Assembly: GCA_045639905.1 (NCBI GenBank)
Contig: JAZUDZ010000044.1
Location: 62,001-126,000, forward strand
Direction of reading: 5' to 3'
Origin: RGIG426 sp045639905
GTDB lineage: Bacteria > Bacillota > Clostridia > Oscillospirales > Acutalibacteraceae
Length of the DNA stretch: 64,000 nt
Below, piece after piece: positions 43,645 through 52,604 of this stretch. The position numbers and the translations under genes are program-made. Numbering within the stretch: the first letter of the stretch is position 1; each line of letters begins with the position of its first letter. The notes under the pieces were generated by a model. It saw only the letters and a list, made by a program, of their open reading frames with translations, ran no database searches and was not told the origin of the DNA.

Positions 43645-44898
43645 TTAGATATTATAACATTCCAAAATAGTTAATCCGAGGACTGCCGCGTCTCCGAAGA
43701 ACGCGGAACTGATCATAAGGCCATTGGCCCCCGCCTCGGTTTGCTTGTCTTTTCCTCGCGGTGAAACGGAATCAATGGTGTTACTGCGGAGCAGCAGGAA
43801 CCCGCCTCCCGAGCGGAACGCCAAATCCCGGAAATTGTCTTCATAGGTAATCCGAAAATCTTCTTCGGCTCCCTTGTCCACACCCACAAGCTGACAGCCG
43901 GTTGTGGCACCGTAGTTTTGTAAAACCAACCCGATTTGGTTGCCGGAAATCTCGCTTCCAAGCAGTTTCATATTGCTATAGGAATACACATTGATTTTAT
44001 CGGAAGCCGTTCGAATCGTCCAGGCCTCTGTGTCTCCCACGGCGGCAATCATATTGTTATTCAGATAATCAACGCTGCAAAGCATCACATCGTCCCGCGT
44101 ATACCGCGAAGGTTCCGCAGCGGACCCGGTGTTATAAACCAGCACCTGTGACTGCATGATACCGCCATTGGAGCGGAGACCGATAACGGCCAGTTGATGC
44201 CCGTCATCCCGCAGTGCCACATCCGTTGCCAAATCTTCGGCAAGCTGAACACGATAGCTGTGGCTCTTTTTGCCGGCCTTGTAATACAGGACTTCCGACT
44301 GATGACTGTTATCCGACCCGGTTACCACGGCAAAGGATCCGTTTTTCGCCAAATCCGCCGATACGATATCGTGCTCCGTGGAATACTCCCGAACCTGTCC
44401 GGCCACCGTTTGCACCTGCAAGCGGGTACCGCCGATTTCAGCCAGCAAAATATGCTTTCCGTTTACCTTCAAAAGCGGTGTGGCAAAGCTATGCGTTCTG
44501 GTCGTCACGATACCGGCCGACTTGTTGTAGACCGTCAAGGTACGTTCCGACAAAACGATGAGTTTATTGTCAATCGGCTCGATTTGCAGAACGTTGTTGC
44601 CTTCCAGTTCCGTCGGATATCCGTCACCGTTTTCACCGCCGGTGACCGTAATGACACACCAGTTCCAAATATCACCGAGATTGATTGTTCCTTTATAAAT
44701 CAGGACTAGACCCAAAACAATCAGAATCAGAATGACAAGAATCAACAACCGTTTCATACGGGCTTTCTTTTTCCGTTGTTTCCGTTGTTCTTTCACCTGA
44801 CGCGCCGCCACGGCGACTTCTTCATTCTCATAGCGACCGTCGGCCCCGGCTTTTTTCTTATGAAACCAGCGCTTTTTTGTTTCTTCTTTTCTGGCCAA
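43645..44898 (-). CDS. DUF5711-like membrane-anchored protein, probable beta-propeller
   Basis: A 417-residue protein with a short basic cytoplasmic N-terminus, one membrane helix (RLLILVILILIVLGLVLIYKG, about 46-66) and a large outside domain. The latter shows repeated beta strands every 40-45 residues (VLSERTLTVYN, LLAEIGGTRLQV, VVTGSDNSHQSEVLYY, AVIGLRSNGGIMQS), consistent with a beta-propeller. Function is unknown. The start is TTG 44898, which follows the truA stop and has a strong GAGGAGG 8 bases upstream; the longer open frame runs into truA. It lies between truA and the cvpA-like pair. Confidence 0.78.
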   Translation of the reverse strand: MARKEETKKRWFHKKKAGADGRYENEEVAVAARQVKEQRKQRKKKARMKRLLILVILILIVLGLVLIYKGTINLGDIWNWCVITVTGGENGDGYPTELEGNNVLQIEPIDNKLIVLSERTLTVYNKSAGIVTTRTHSFATPLLKVNGKHILLAEIGGTRLQVQTVAGQVREYSTEHDIVSADLAKNGSFAVVTGSDNSHQSEVLYYKAGKKSHSYRVQLAEDLATDVALRDDGHQLAVIGLRSNGGIMQSQVLVYNTGSAAEPSRYTRDDVMLCSVDYLNNNMIAAVGDTEAWTIRTASDKINVYSYSNMKLLGSEISGNQIGLVLQNYGATTGCQLVGVDKGAEEDFRITYEDNFRDLAFRSGGGFLLLRSNTIDSVSPRGKDKQTEAGANGLMISSAFFGDAAVLGLTILECYNI

Positions 44899-44911
44899 TT
44901 CCGTCGCCTCC

Positions 44912-45649
44912 TCAATCGTAAAAAACTTGTTTGAGACACAGCCCTTTCGGCGGAGCCGTTGTCCCCGCATCCTCGCGATTCCCGGAATGAACGGCTGTCT
45001 CCAGCGCGTTTTCCGGAAGACGTCCGGCTGCTATATCCAAAAGTGTTCCCACTAAAATCCGCACCATGTTATACAGAAACCCATCGGCTTCCACATAAAC
45101 CGTAATCACATCACCATTTCGCACAACACCGCAATCCCGTACGGTTCGAACGGTATCCTCCACATCGGATCCGGCCGAACAAAACGCGCGATAATCATGG
45201 GTGCCGCAAAACTGTTTGGCACAGACATTCAGCTTTTTCTCATCCAGCGGAACGTTTACATGCAGCGCACAATTCTCGTAAAACGGATTTCGCTGCCGTC
45301 CGTTCCAAATGGTATACTCATATCGTTTTCCTTTGGCATCATACCGGGGATGAAAATCAGCAGAGACCTCTTTGCAGTCGCTGACCGCAATATCCTTCGG
45401 CAAGTGAGCATTTAAAGCGAGCGCCATTTTCTCACCCCGCAAAGGAGACTCCGTATCAAACACACAGCAAAACATATCTGCATGAACCCCCGCATCGGTT
45501 CGGCTGCATCCGATTACATCCGAACGAATGCCGGTTAATTTCTCAATGGCATCCTGCACGCACTGCTGAACCGTCACACCATTCGGCTGGACCTGCCAGC
45601 CGTGGTAGGCGGTTCCGTCATATCGAATTGTCAGCAGCAGTCGTGTCAT
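44912..45649 (-). CDS. truA: tRNA pseudouridine synthase A
   Basis: A 245-residue enzyme making pseudouridine at tRNA positions 38-40. The opening LTIRYDGTAYHGWQVQ is typical. The catalytic Asp is in CSRTDAGVHA near residue 52, and MVRILVGTLLDIA near 201 closes the active-site fold. AAGGAG precedes the ATG at 45649. It lies 10 bases after ecfT, an order often seen in Firmicutes (ecfA1-ecfA2-ecfT-truA). Confidence 0.96.
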   Translation of the reverse strand: MTRLLLTIRYDGTAYHGWQVQPNGVTVQQCVQDAIEKLTGIRSDVIGCSRTDAGVHADMFCCVFDTESPLRGEKMALALNAHLPKDIAVSDCKEVSADFHPRYDAKGKRYEYTIWNGRQRNPFYENCALHVNVPLDEKKLNVCAKQFCGTHDYRAFCSAGSDVEDTVRTVRDCGVVRNGDVITVYVEADGFLYNMVRILVGTLLDIAAGRLPENALETAVHSGNREDAGTTAPPKGLCLKQVFYD

Positions 45650-45658
45650 AGGTTCTCC

Positions 45659-46471
45659 TTACAATACGTTCATTCCCAGGAAGTTTGTGGCAATCAAAAC
45701 CCCCAGGAACACAATCACTACCACAAGCGCCACCACGTCTGACGGACGCATGTGTAACTGTTTCATACGGGTTCGTCCGTCCCCACCTTGATAGCAGCGG
45801 CATTCCATGGCCGTTGCCAGTTCATAGGCGCGACGGAACGAAGATACGAACAACGGAATCAAAATCGGCACAAAGGCTTTTATGCGCTGCATGGCGCTGC
45901 CGTTTTCAATATCCGCACCGCGGGCTTTTTGCGCCGCCATGATTTTGTCGGTTTCTTCAATCAACGTGGGGATAAAGCGCAGAGCAATGGTCATCATCAT
46001 GGCCAGCTCATGCACATGGACATGAAACACTTTCAGGGGTGAGAACAATCGCTCCATACCATCTGTCAAAGCCGTCGGTGTGGTGGTATATGTCATCAGC
46101 GAACTTCCCACAATCAAGCACATAATGCGAATGGCAATAAAGATGGAGGTATACACACCCACGTCGGTGATTTCAATAAAGTGCCACTTAACCCACAAGG
46201 TCCCCTTGTCAATGTAAAACACGTTCAAAAGGGATGTCAGTAAAATCAGCGGGATAATCGGTTTTACGCTGCGAAGCACCATACCGACCGGAAGTTTACT
46301 GAGCAGCAAACACACGAAGAAGAAGGCAACCGCCAAGAAGAGTCCCAGCCAGTTATGCGGGATAAACACCGCAATGATATACAGGAAGGTTGCCACCAGT
46401 TTCACACGAGGATCCATTCGATGCAAAGCGGATTCTGCCGGAAAATATTGTCCGAACGTAATATCACGCAT
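45659..46471 (-). CDS. ecfT: Energy-coupling factor transporter transmembrane protein EcfT
   Basis: A 270-residue membrane scaffold of ECF vitamin transporters. About six membrane helices are visible. The two coupling helices that engage the ATPases are marked by AAQKARGADIENG near 170 and AMECRCYQGG near 210, the XRX-type motifs of the family. It pairs the EcfA1/EcfA2 ATPases with various substrate-binding S components. No S component is in the window, so this is the shared group II module. ATG 46471 is set by AAAGGAGGTG; it overlaps the end of ecfA2 by 8 bases. Confidence 0.95.
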   Translation of the reverse strand: MRDITFGQYFPAESALHRMDPRVKLVATFLYIIAVFIPHNWLGLFLAVAFFFVCLLLSKLPVGMVLRSVKPIIPLILLTSLLNVFYIDKGTLWVKWHFIEITDVGVYTSIFIAIRIMCLIVGSSLMTYTTTPTALTDGMERLFSPLKVFHVHVHELAMMMTIALRFIPTLIEETDKIMAAQKARGADIENGSAMQRIKAFVPILIPLFVSSFRRAYELATAMECRCYQGGDGRTRMKQLHMRPSDVVALVVVIVFLGVLIATNFLGMNVL

Positions 46472-47333
46472 CTGCCCCACCTCCTTTACGGAGAAGCGGA
46501 AGCAATGCATCCACTGCCTGATCCACGGTGTAGGCGTTTTGACCTTCGTAAAGGCCTTTGGCCTTCAATCCTTCAAAAATCTTGGTAACAGCCGGAATGG
46601 TAAGTCCCATGGACTGCAGTTCCTCCGCCTTGGAAAACACTTCATAGGTCGGCCCGTACATAGCCACATGTCCTTTATCAATCACCAAAACCTTTTTTGC
46701 AACTTTGGCGATGTCTTCCATACTGTGAGAGACAAAGAGAACCGTTGAATTCACACGTTCACGATACTCTTTGATCATTTCGAGAATCTGGTCACGACCT
46801 TTCGGATCCAGTCCTGCCGTCGGTTCATCCAGCACCAAAACCTCCGGTTCCATCGCCATAACACCGGCAATGGCTGCACGGCGTTTTTCACCGCCTGAAA
46901 GCTCAAACGGGGATTTCTCCAGCAGTTCTTCACGAAGAGATACCATTTTGGCAGCCTCTTGAACGCGGCGCTGTACTTCCTCCTCGGTCAGTTCCATGTT
47001 TTTCGGTCCAAAAGCAATATCCTTGGAAACCGTTTCCTCAAACAACTGGTATTCCGGATACTGGAAAACCATGCCGACACGGAAGCGAATTTTTCGAATG
47101 TCTTTCGGATTTTGCCAAATATCCTCACCGTCCAGCAAAATCTGGCCTGAGGTCGGTTTCAAAAGCCCGTTTAAATGCTGAACGAACGTGGATTTACCGG
47201 AGCCGGTATGGCCAATGATACCGATTAAATCTCCCTGCTCGATTTCCAGAGACACATCGTCCAGGGCTTTCTTCTCAAAAGATGTTCCTTCCCCGTAAAT
47301 ATGGGTCAGGTTTTTTATTTCCAGAATGTTCAC
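46464..47333 (-). CDS. ecfA2: ECF transporter ATPase EcfA2
   Basis: A 289-residue ABC ATPase. Walker A is GHTGSGKST near residue 41, the signature LSGGEKRRAAIAG near 144 and Walker B VLVLDEPTAGLDP near 164, with the switch His in FVSHSMEDI near 202. The C-terminal extension is typical of EcfA proteins. The start is GTG 47333, which shares GTGA with the stop of ecfA1 and has GGAGGTGA upstream; the longer frame lies within ecfA1. It works with EcfA1 as a heterodimer. Confidence 0.94.
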   Translation of the reverse strand: MNILEIKNLTHIYGEGTSFEKKALDDVSLEIEQGDLIGIIGHTGSGKSTFVQHLNGLLKPTSGQILLDGEDIWQNPKDIRKIRFRVGMVFQYPEYQLFEETVSKDIAFGPKNMELTEEEVQRRVQEAAKMVSLREELLEKSPFELSGGEKRRAAIAGVMAMEPEVLVLDEPTAGLDPKGRDQILEMIKEYRERVNSTVLFVSHSMEDIAKVAKKVLVIDKGHVAMYGPTYEVFSKAEELQSMGLTIPAVTKIFEGLKAKGLYEGQNAYTVDQAVDALLPLLRKGGGADA

Positions 47334-48178
47334 GGTGTCACCTCCATCAATTTGGAGAGTGCTTCCACACATTCCTCTGTCGTCAGTATATCAGCCGGAA
47401 TATCCACACCTTTTTCCCGAAGTCTGGCGCAAATTTCCGTCGGCTGCGGAACGTCCAAATCAAGCGCTTTCATTTCCTCCACATGAGAAAACACTTCACG
47501 CGGGGTACCGTCCAGCCGAATATGTCCGTCATCCATAATAACGATACGGTTTGCCGTTGCGGCTTCTTCCATATAGTGCGTAATGAGAATAACCGTCATT
47601 CCCATTTCTTCGTTTAAACGATGAATGGTATCCAGCACTTCCGCACGGCCTTTCGGATCCAACATGGCCGTTGGCTCATCCAGCACAATACAATCCGGTT
47701 TCATTGCCAGAATGCCGGCAATGGCGATTCTCTGCTTTTGACCACCGGATAGCTTATGCGGAGCAAAATCCCTGTACTCATACATGCCGACCGCTTTCAA
47801 AGCTTCATCCACACGCACGCGGATTTCCGCCGGATCGACACCGATGTTTTCGGGACCGAATGCAACGTCTTCCTCAACCACAGTGGAAACAAGCTGGTTG
47901 TCCGGATTTTGCAGAACAAGACCAACCGTACGACGAATATCGTACAGTTTGGATTCATCCTGTGTATCCATACCTTCAACAAAGACCCGTCCGCCGGTAG
48001 GAAGCTGCAAAGCGTTAAACTGTTTGGCAATGGTGGATTTGCCACTGCCGTTACGGCCTAAAAGCGCCACAAAGCTGCCTTTTTCAATTGACAGGTTTAC
48101 GTTACGCAGAATAATCATCGACGGTTCGTCTGCGTAATCGTATTGAAAGCATAAGTTTTCGGCAACAATCATTTCCAT
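47330..48178 (-). CDS. ecfA1: ECF transporter ATPase EcfA1
   Basis: A 282-residue ABC ATPase. Walker A is LGRNGSGKST near residue 41, the Q loop LVLQNPDNQ near 88, the signature LSGGQKQRIAIAG near 140 and Walker B CIVLDEPTAMLDP near 160, with H-loop LITHYMEE near 199. AAAGGA precedes the ATG at 48178; the second ATG at 48172 is equally possible. It overlaps ecfA2 by four bases and follows the methyltransferase gene. Confidence 0.94.
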   Translation of the reverse strand: MEMIVAENLCFQYDYADEPSMIILRNVNLSIEKGSFVALLGRNGSGKSTIAKQFNALQLPTGGRVFVEGMDTQDESKLYDIRRTVGLVLQNPDNQLVSTVVEEDVAFGPENIGVDPAEIRVRVDEALKAVGMYEYRDFAPHKLSGGQKQRIAIAGILAMKPDCIVLDEPTAMLDPKGRAEVLDTIHRLNEEMGMTVILITHYMEEAATANRIVIMDDGHIRLDGTPREVFSHVEEMKALDLDVPQPTEICARLREKGVDIPADILTTEECVEALSKLMEVTP

Positions 48179-48197
48179 CTGTTTTTAAATCCTTTGA

Positions 48198-49052
48198 TTA
48201 CTTAGTCCAAATAGCGGTGGCGCCGCAAGGCAGCACCATGCCGCTTGCCGTTACCGGCAAGCCGATTTCCTCGGCCATGAGAGAACCTTCCGGAAGAAGC
48301 GTTCCCAAAATATATTGCATCACGGACGGAGACAATCCGGTTGTGTAGGAATTCACAACAACAAACAACGGGGTATCCGACAGCAATTTCAGTGTTTCCA
48401 CGAGGAACGGATAAATCTGTTCTTCCAGTTTCCAAACCTCACCATTCGGGCCTCGCCCGTAGGACGGCGGATCCATGACGATTCCGTCGTAGGTATTTCC
48501 CCTTCTTTGCTCCCGCAGAACAAACTTAAGGCAATCATCCACAAGCCAACGCATCGGACGGTCATCCAAATGCGACTGGGCGGCATTTTCTTTGCCCCAC
48601 AGAACCATTCCTTTGGAAGCATCCACATGGGTTACATGCGCACCGGCTTCCACACAGGCCAGTGTGGCGGCACCTGTATACCCAAACAGGTTCAACACTT
48701 TCACGGGACGGTTTGCGGAACGGATTTTCTCACTCATCCAGTCCCAGTTCACCGCCTGCTCCGGGAAAATACCGGTGTGTTTAAATCCCATGGGTTTCAA
48801 ATTAAACACCAGGTTCTTATATTCAATTTGCCACACATCGGGAATTTCTTTGAGCATTTCCCAATGTCCCCCGCCGGTTTGCGACCGGTGATAACGGGCG
48901 TGGGCCGTTTTCCAGGCGGGATGCTTTTTCGGGGTGTTCCACAAGACCTGCGGATCGGGACGAATCAGGATAATATCTCCCCATCGTTCCAGCCGTTCCC
49001 CGCCGGAAGCATCCAGCAACTCATAATCTTTCCAAGAATTAGCTACTCGCAT
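48198..49052 (-). CDS. Class I SAM-dependent methyltransferase (RlmI/RlmK-like)
   Basis: A 284-residue methyltransferase with the catalytic domain of the RlmI/RlmK family but without the N-terminal PUA domain. The SAM loop is NLFGYTGAATLACVEAGA near 121, the acidic end THVDASKGM near 139 and the active-site motif DPPSYGRGPNGE near 192. The substrate is probably RNA, given the family, but is not known. GAGGTAAG precedes the ATG. It lies between ruvB (14 bases) and ecfA1 (19 bases). Confidence 0.88.
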   Translation of the reverse strand: MRVANSWKDYELLDASGGERLERWGDIILIRPDPQVLWNTPKKHPAWKTAHARYHRSQTGGGHWEMLKEIPDVWQIEYKNLVFNLKPMGFKHTGIFPEQAVNWDWMSEKIRSANRPVKVLNLFGYTGAATLACVEAGAHVTHVDASKGMVLWGKENAAQSHLDDRPMRWLVDDCLKFVLREQRRGNTYDGIVMDPPSYGRGPNGEVWKLEEQIYPFLVETLKLLSDTPLFVVVNSYTTGLSPSVMQYILGTLLPEGSLMAEEIGLPVTASGMVLPCGATAIWTK

Positions 49053-49066
49053 AGCTTACCTCACCA

Positions 49067-50137
49067 TTAAATAAAAGTCTGTTGTCCGGGCTGTCCAAGT
49101 CCTAAATGCGCATAGGCCGGAGGAAGCACCTGGCGACCTCTGGGCGTTCTGGTCAAGAAACCGATTTGCATCAGATACGGCTCATACACGTCTTCAATGG
49201 TAATGGCTTCTTCACCGATAATGGCAGCAATGGTATCCAGTCCCACCGGACCACCGTTGTAATTTTGAATCATGGCCAACAGCATTTTGCGGTCGGTGGA
49301 ATCCAGTCCGAGTTCATCGATTTCCAAACGGGCCAAAGCTTCCATAGCGACAGCTTCCGTGATTTCTCCGTTATTCATCACCTGTGCAAAGTCACGCACA
49401 CGTTTGAGCAATCTGTTGGCAATACGCGGCGTGCCGCGACTGCGACTGGCGATTTCCAGCGCACCGTCTTTCGTGCAGTTCATGCCGAGAATACGAGCAC
49501 TGCGTTCCACGATTTGAGAAAGCTCCTCGGGTGTATACATCTCAAGGCGCATAATCACACCAAAACGGTCACGAAGCGGTGCGGACAGTTGTCCGGCTCT
49601 TGTGGTGGCACCGATTAAAGTAAATCGGTCCAGCGGCAAATGAATGGACTGCGCTCCGGCACCTTTTCCGCTCATAATGTCAATGGTGAAATCCTCCATA
49701 GCCGGATACAGAATTTCTTCCACCGTTCTCGGCAACCGATGAATTTCATCGATGAAAAGAACGTCTCCCGGCTCCAGACTTGTCAGCATGGCTGCCAAAT
49801 CACCGGGACGCTCCAGCGCGGGGCCGGAAGTCACACGGAAGTTTACGCCCATCTCTTTGGCAATAATCTGAGACAAGGTGGTTTTACCGAGTCCCGGAGG
49901 GCCATATAAAAGCACATGGTCCAGAGATTCACCGCGAAGCTTTGCGGCATTGATATAAACAGAGAGATTCTCTTTGTTTTTTTCTTGTCCGATATACTCA
50001 TCCAGTGTTTGCGGACGGAGCGGGTTCTCAAATTCATCCCCCTCATGGTATTCGGCAGAAACCATTCGGTCTTCCAAATCCATGGTGTTATTTTCCCGTC
50101 CGGTAAACAGGCTATCGGCTTCCCAGGAAATATCCAT
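49067..50137 (-). CDS. ruvB: Holliday junction branch migration helicase RuvB
   Basis: A 356-residue AAA+ motor that drives branch migration with RuvA. Walker A is GPPGLGKTT near residue 78, Walker [13 protein letters not shown] near 126, sensor 1 [10 protein letters not shown] near 176 and the arginine finger region RFGVIMRLE near 190. The C-terminal winged helix ends in [12 protein letters not shown] near 328, typical of RuvB. It has an N-terminal extension of about 18 residues before [12 protein letters not shown], where many start, but AAAGGAG directly before 50137 supports the longer form. Confidence 0.97.
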   Translation of the reverse strand: MDISWEADSLFTGRENNTMDLEDRMVSAEYHEGDEFENPLRPQTLDEYIGQEKNKENLSVYINAAKLRGESLDHVLLYGPPGLGKTTLSQIIAKEMGVNFRVTSGPALERPGDLAAMLTSLEPGDVLFIDEIHRLPRTVEEILYPAMEDFTIDIMSGKGAGAQSIHLPLDRFTLIGATTRAGQLSAPLRDRFGVIMRLEMYTPEELSQIVERSARILGMNCTKDGALEIASRSRGTPRIANRLLKRVRDFAQVMNNGEITEAVAMEALARLEIDELGLDSTDRKMLLAMIQNYNGGPVGLDTIAAIIGEEAITIEDVYEPYLMQIGFLTRTPRGRQVLPPAYAHLGLGQPGQQTFI

Positions 50138-50151
50138 TTAGTCCGCTCCTT

Positions 50152-50748
50152 TCACTTTTTACTGTTCAAACTTTTCAGTGCCTCTTTAATAAGGACTTCA
50201 ACCGGTTTGCTGCTATCCAGCTTTCCAACCGCAGCAGACGCTTCTCCGGCCGTAAAGCCAAGCATAGTCAGTGCGCTGACAGCAGCTTCTGCATTTCCGG
50301 AAACCGAAGCCACGCCCCCCGGCTGCATCGGCATTTCCGATGTAAAGCCTTTCACCTTGTCCTTGAGTTCCAACACGATGCGCTGAGCGGTTTTTCCGCC
50401 AACTCCCTGTGCCTTGGTAAATGCTTTATAATCCCCGGTTGCAGCCGCCAAAGCCACCTTATCCGGCGTCATTTCCGACAGGATTGCCGTTGCGGCCTTC
50501 GGACCGACACCGGAAATGGAAATCAGCTGCTTAAAGCAATCCATTTCGGACTTATCGGCAAAACCGAACAGCTCAATGGCATCTTCCCGAACATTCATAT
50601 ACGTAAACAGACGAGCCTCTTCTCCGACCGGCGGCATTTCACGGGCGGTATTCATCGTAATCTGGCAACGAAAACCAACACCACCGCATTCAACAACGGC
50701 TGTTTGGGGATCCAAATATATCAGTTTTCCTTTAACCGAATAAATCAT
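50152..50748 (-). CDS. ruvA: Holliday junction DNA helicase subunit RuvA
   Basis: A 198-residue junction-binding protein. The OB domain opens with MIYSVKGKLI, two helix-hairpin-helix motifs lie near 70-130 (ISGVGPKAATAILSE and GVGGKTAQRIVLELKDK), and the C-terminal RuvB-binding domain (about 150-198) follows a flexible linker. ATG 50748 overlaps the ruvC stop (ATGA) and has AGGAGG upstream; the longer frame lies in ruvC. It lies 14 bases before ruvB. Confidence 0.97.
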   Translation of the reverse strand: MIYSVKGKLIYLDPQTAVVECGGVGFRCQITMNTAREMPPVGEEARLFTYMNVREDAIELFGFADKSEMDCFKQLISISGVGPKAATAILSEMTPDKVALAAATGDYKAFTKAQGVGGKTAQRIVLELKDKVKGFTSEMPMQPGGVASVSGNAEAAVSALTMLGFTAGEASAAVGKLDSSKPVEVLIKEALKSLNSKK

Positions 50749-51269
50749 GTTTCCGGCTCCTCCTTTTTTAGTTTCTCCTGAATCCGGGACTGGAGTCCTC
50801 CACCGCCGGACTGTGCGTGACAAATGGCAATGGCCAGTGCATCGGCCGTGTCGTCGGGCTTCGGAACTTCCTCAAGTCCCAAACGTCTTCTGGTCATTTC
50901 CATCACCTGCGGTTTTTCCGCCTGTCCAAATCCGGTCACGGCACTCTTAACCTGCAACGGCGTGTATTCAAACAACGGAACAGTATGCTCATACAGGGAA
51001 AGCAGAACAATTCCTCTGGCTTCCGCCACATCAATGGCCGTTTTTTGATTGTTTTGAAAATACAATTTTTCAACGGCGGCCGCCTGAGGGTGATATCGCT
51101 CGATGATTTGATTGAGATCATCGTAAATGGTCTTCAGTCGCTTTGAAAAATCAGTATGTGCGGGTGTCTGAATCGACCCAAATGCAAGAGGTTTTACCTT
51201 GCCACGTTCAAACAGAATTACACCCCAGCCGACGATGGCATACCCGGGGTCAATTCCCAAAATGACCAT
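50745..51269 (-). CDS. ruvC: Crossover junction endodeoxyribonuclease RuvC
   Basis: A 174-residue Holliday junction resolvase. The four acidic catalytic positions are visible: Asp in ILGIDPGYAIVGWG near residue 7, Glu in AVEKLYFQNN near 66 and two Asp in KPDDTADALAIAICH near 140. It is the first gene of a 13-gene run, with a promoter at 51310-51338 and GGAGGG before the ATG. Confidence 0.97.
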   Translation of the reverse strand: MVILGIDPGYAIVGWGVILFERGKVKPLAFGSIQTPAHTDFSKRLKTIYDDLNQIIERYHPQAAAVEKLYFQNNQKTAIDVAEARGIVLLSLYEHTVPLFEYTPLQVKSAVTGFGQAEKPQVMEMTRRRLGLEEVPKPDDTADALAIAICHAQSGGGGLQSRIQEKLKKEEPET

Positions 51270-51309
51270 GACAAACCCTCCTCTTTTTGCATATACTTAT
51301 ACAGATATC

Positions 51310-51338
51310 ATTATAGCACAGGAACCTTACTATATCAA
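51310..51338 (-). promoter_or_regulatory. Sigma-A promoter of the ruvC operon
   Basis: On the minus strand: -35 TTGATA (complement of 51333-51338), 17-base spacer, perfect -10 TATAAT (complement of 51310-51315), about 40 bases before the ruvC start. No LexA-like site is obvious nearby. Confidence 0.75.
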
Positions 51339-51376
51339 CGAATTTTTGGCACACTTTATGCGCATTTAATTCAAAA

Positions 51377-51412
51377 AAAACAGCCACGTTTCTAATGAAA
51401 CATGGCTGTTTT
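51377..51412 (-). terminator. Terminator of the DUF3048 gene
   Basis: A long stem with one mismatch (51377-51392 with 51397-51412) and a 4-base loop, followed on the minus strand by eight T; 12 bases after the DUF3048 stop. Confidence 0.92.
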
Positions 51413-51423
51413 CAAGCATCGTT

Positions 51424-52473
51424 TTAGGACAAAACCATATCGCTTTCATAAGCGGAATTCACAACACAAATATAACTCTTTCCTACCGATACGGTAAGCG
51501 GTGTTGTCCCATCTTTTTCAAAGAATTTCACACCGGAATCGGAACTGCAGGAATACGAAATCTCCCGGCTGGTTCCACCGGAGGCGAGAATGCCGTGCCC
51601 ACTGCTCAAATCAAAGTCACAGGTAGTGGAATTCTCCATGGATTTACGGGCAAAAAGAACGATTACATTCGTAATTTTCAAAGAATCACCGGAAGCGGTA
51701 ACATGTTCTCTCCCGTTTTCTTCGTCATAATTGAATTTAGTATACAGTTTGGTATCTGCATTGTACTCAAACACGTCTTCCTGGTAATAGCTGAACGTAA
51801 CATCCACCTTATTCCCCAGCCCATCGCCGGCCTTTTCGCCGAAAGTGAACGGAGAAGAAACACTGCTTTCACTGCTGTAATCATAACTGGTAAAAGCTTT
51901 CTGTACTTCTTCCTTACCAGTCATCATACTGTATTCCGTTCCCTTGCTGTTTCGGAGTGCCGAGTCGCGCCAGAATGTCGTGCTGTCAACGCAGCCGTCC
52001 AGATCGTCCAGTCCAACTGATTTAATTTTTGCTTTACCGGTTGTACTACCGCCGGCATGACAATATACCAGGTCTAAATAATCAGCCATCTTAACGGAAG
52101 GCGTTCTGGCAGAACGAATCGGGCCGATTTTATCCGGCAAACGGTTAACGTTGGCAAACACTGTTAGGAATCGAGTAATGCCGCCTTCTGTCTCAATTTC
52201 GATATACATATCGGCTTTCTCAATTCCCACCTGCGGACGGGATTTCCAGTTGTTACCGACCACAACGCCAACCGGTCTGGTCGGATCTCCTTCCGCGATA
52301 TCATTCTCACCGGTAAAAATGTTTACCGGAAGAACTTTTGCTTCTGTTGTGGAAGCAGTCGTACGCTTTGTCGGTGTTATCTGCGTTATAATACTTCCCT
52401 CCGTATCTTTGGAACATCCGGAGAACACAAACAACATAATCAAGGCAATGCAAAATGCCAACAATCTTTTCAT
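51424..52473 (-). CDS. DUF3048 lipoprotein
   Basis: A 349-residue exported lipoprotein with lipobox FSGCS at about residue 18-20 and a Thr-rich spacer to about 60. The DUF3048 domain follows: RPVGVVVGNNWKSRPQVGIEKADM near 68, then EGGITRFLTVFANVN near 95, PIRSARTPSVKMADYLD near 117. B. subtilis YerB is the best-known relative; function unknown, possibly cell-wall linked. GAGGGG precedes the ATG. It is a single gene, with its own promoter (52509-52537) and terminator. Confidence 0.9.
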   Translation of the reverse strand: MKRLLAFCIALIMLFVFSGCSKDTEGSIITQITPTKRTTASTTEAKVLPVNIFTGENDIAEGDPTRPVGVVVGNNWKSRPQVGIEKADMYIEIETEGGITRFLTVFANVNRLPDKIGPIRSARTPSVKMADYLDLVYCHAGGSTTGKAKIKSVGLDDLDGCVDSTTFWRDSALRNSKGTEYSMMTGKEEVQKAFTSYDYSSESSVSSPFTFGEKAGDGLGNKVDVTFSYYQEDVFEYNADTKLYTKFNYDEENGREHVTASGDSLKITNVIVLFARKSMENSTTCDFDLSSGHGILASGGTSREISYSCSSDSGVKFFEKDGTTPLTVSVGKSYICVVNSAYESDMVLS

Positions 52474-52508
52474 TAAAAAAGCCCCTCACATTCGGATTTT
52501 ACGGTATT

Positions 52509-52537
52509 ATTTTACTCCGTTTTCCCTTGTGTTTCAA
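52509..52537 (-). promoter_or_regulatory. Promoter of the DUF3048 gene
   Basis: On the minus strand: -35 TTGAAA (complement of 52532-52537), 17-base spacer, -10 TAAAAT (complement of 52509-52514), about 36 bases before the start codon. Confidence 0.6.
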
Positions 52538-52552
52538 CAAAAAATGAAAGAA

Positions 52553-52586
52553 AAATCCGGAAAGCAACAAGTTGCTTTCCGGATTT
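52553..52586 (-). terminator. Terminator of tuf
   Basis: A 16-bp perfect inverted repeat (52553-52568 with 52571-52586), in practice a 14-bp stem with a small loop, followed on the minus strand by TTTTTCTTTC. It begins 18 bases after the tuf stop. Confidence 0.92.
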
Positions 52587-52604
52587 GAAATCCTAACTGT
52601 TTAA

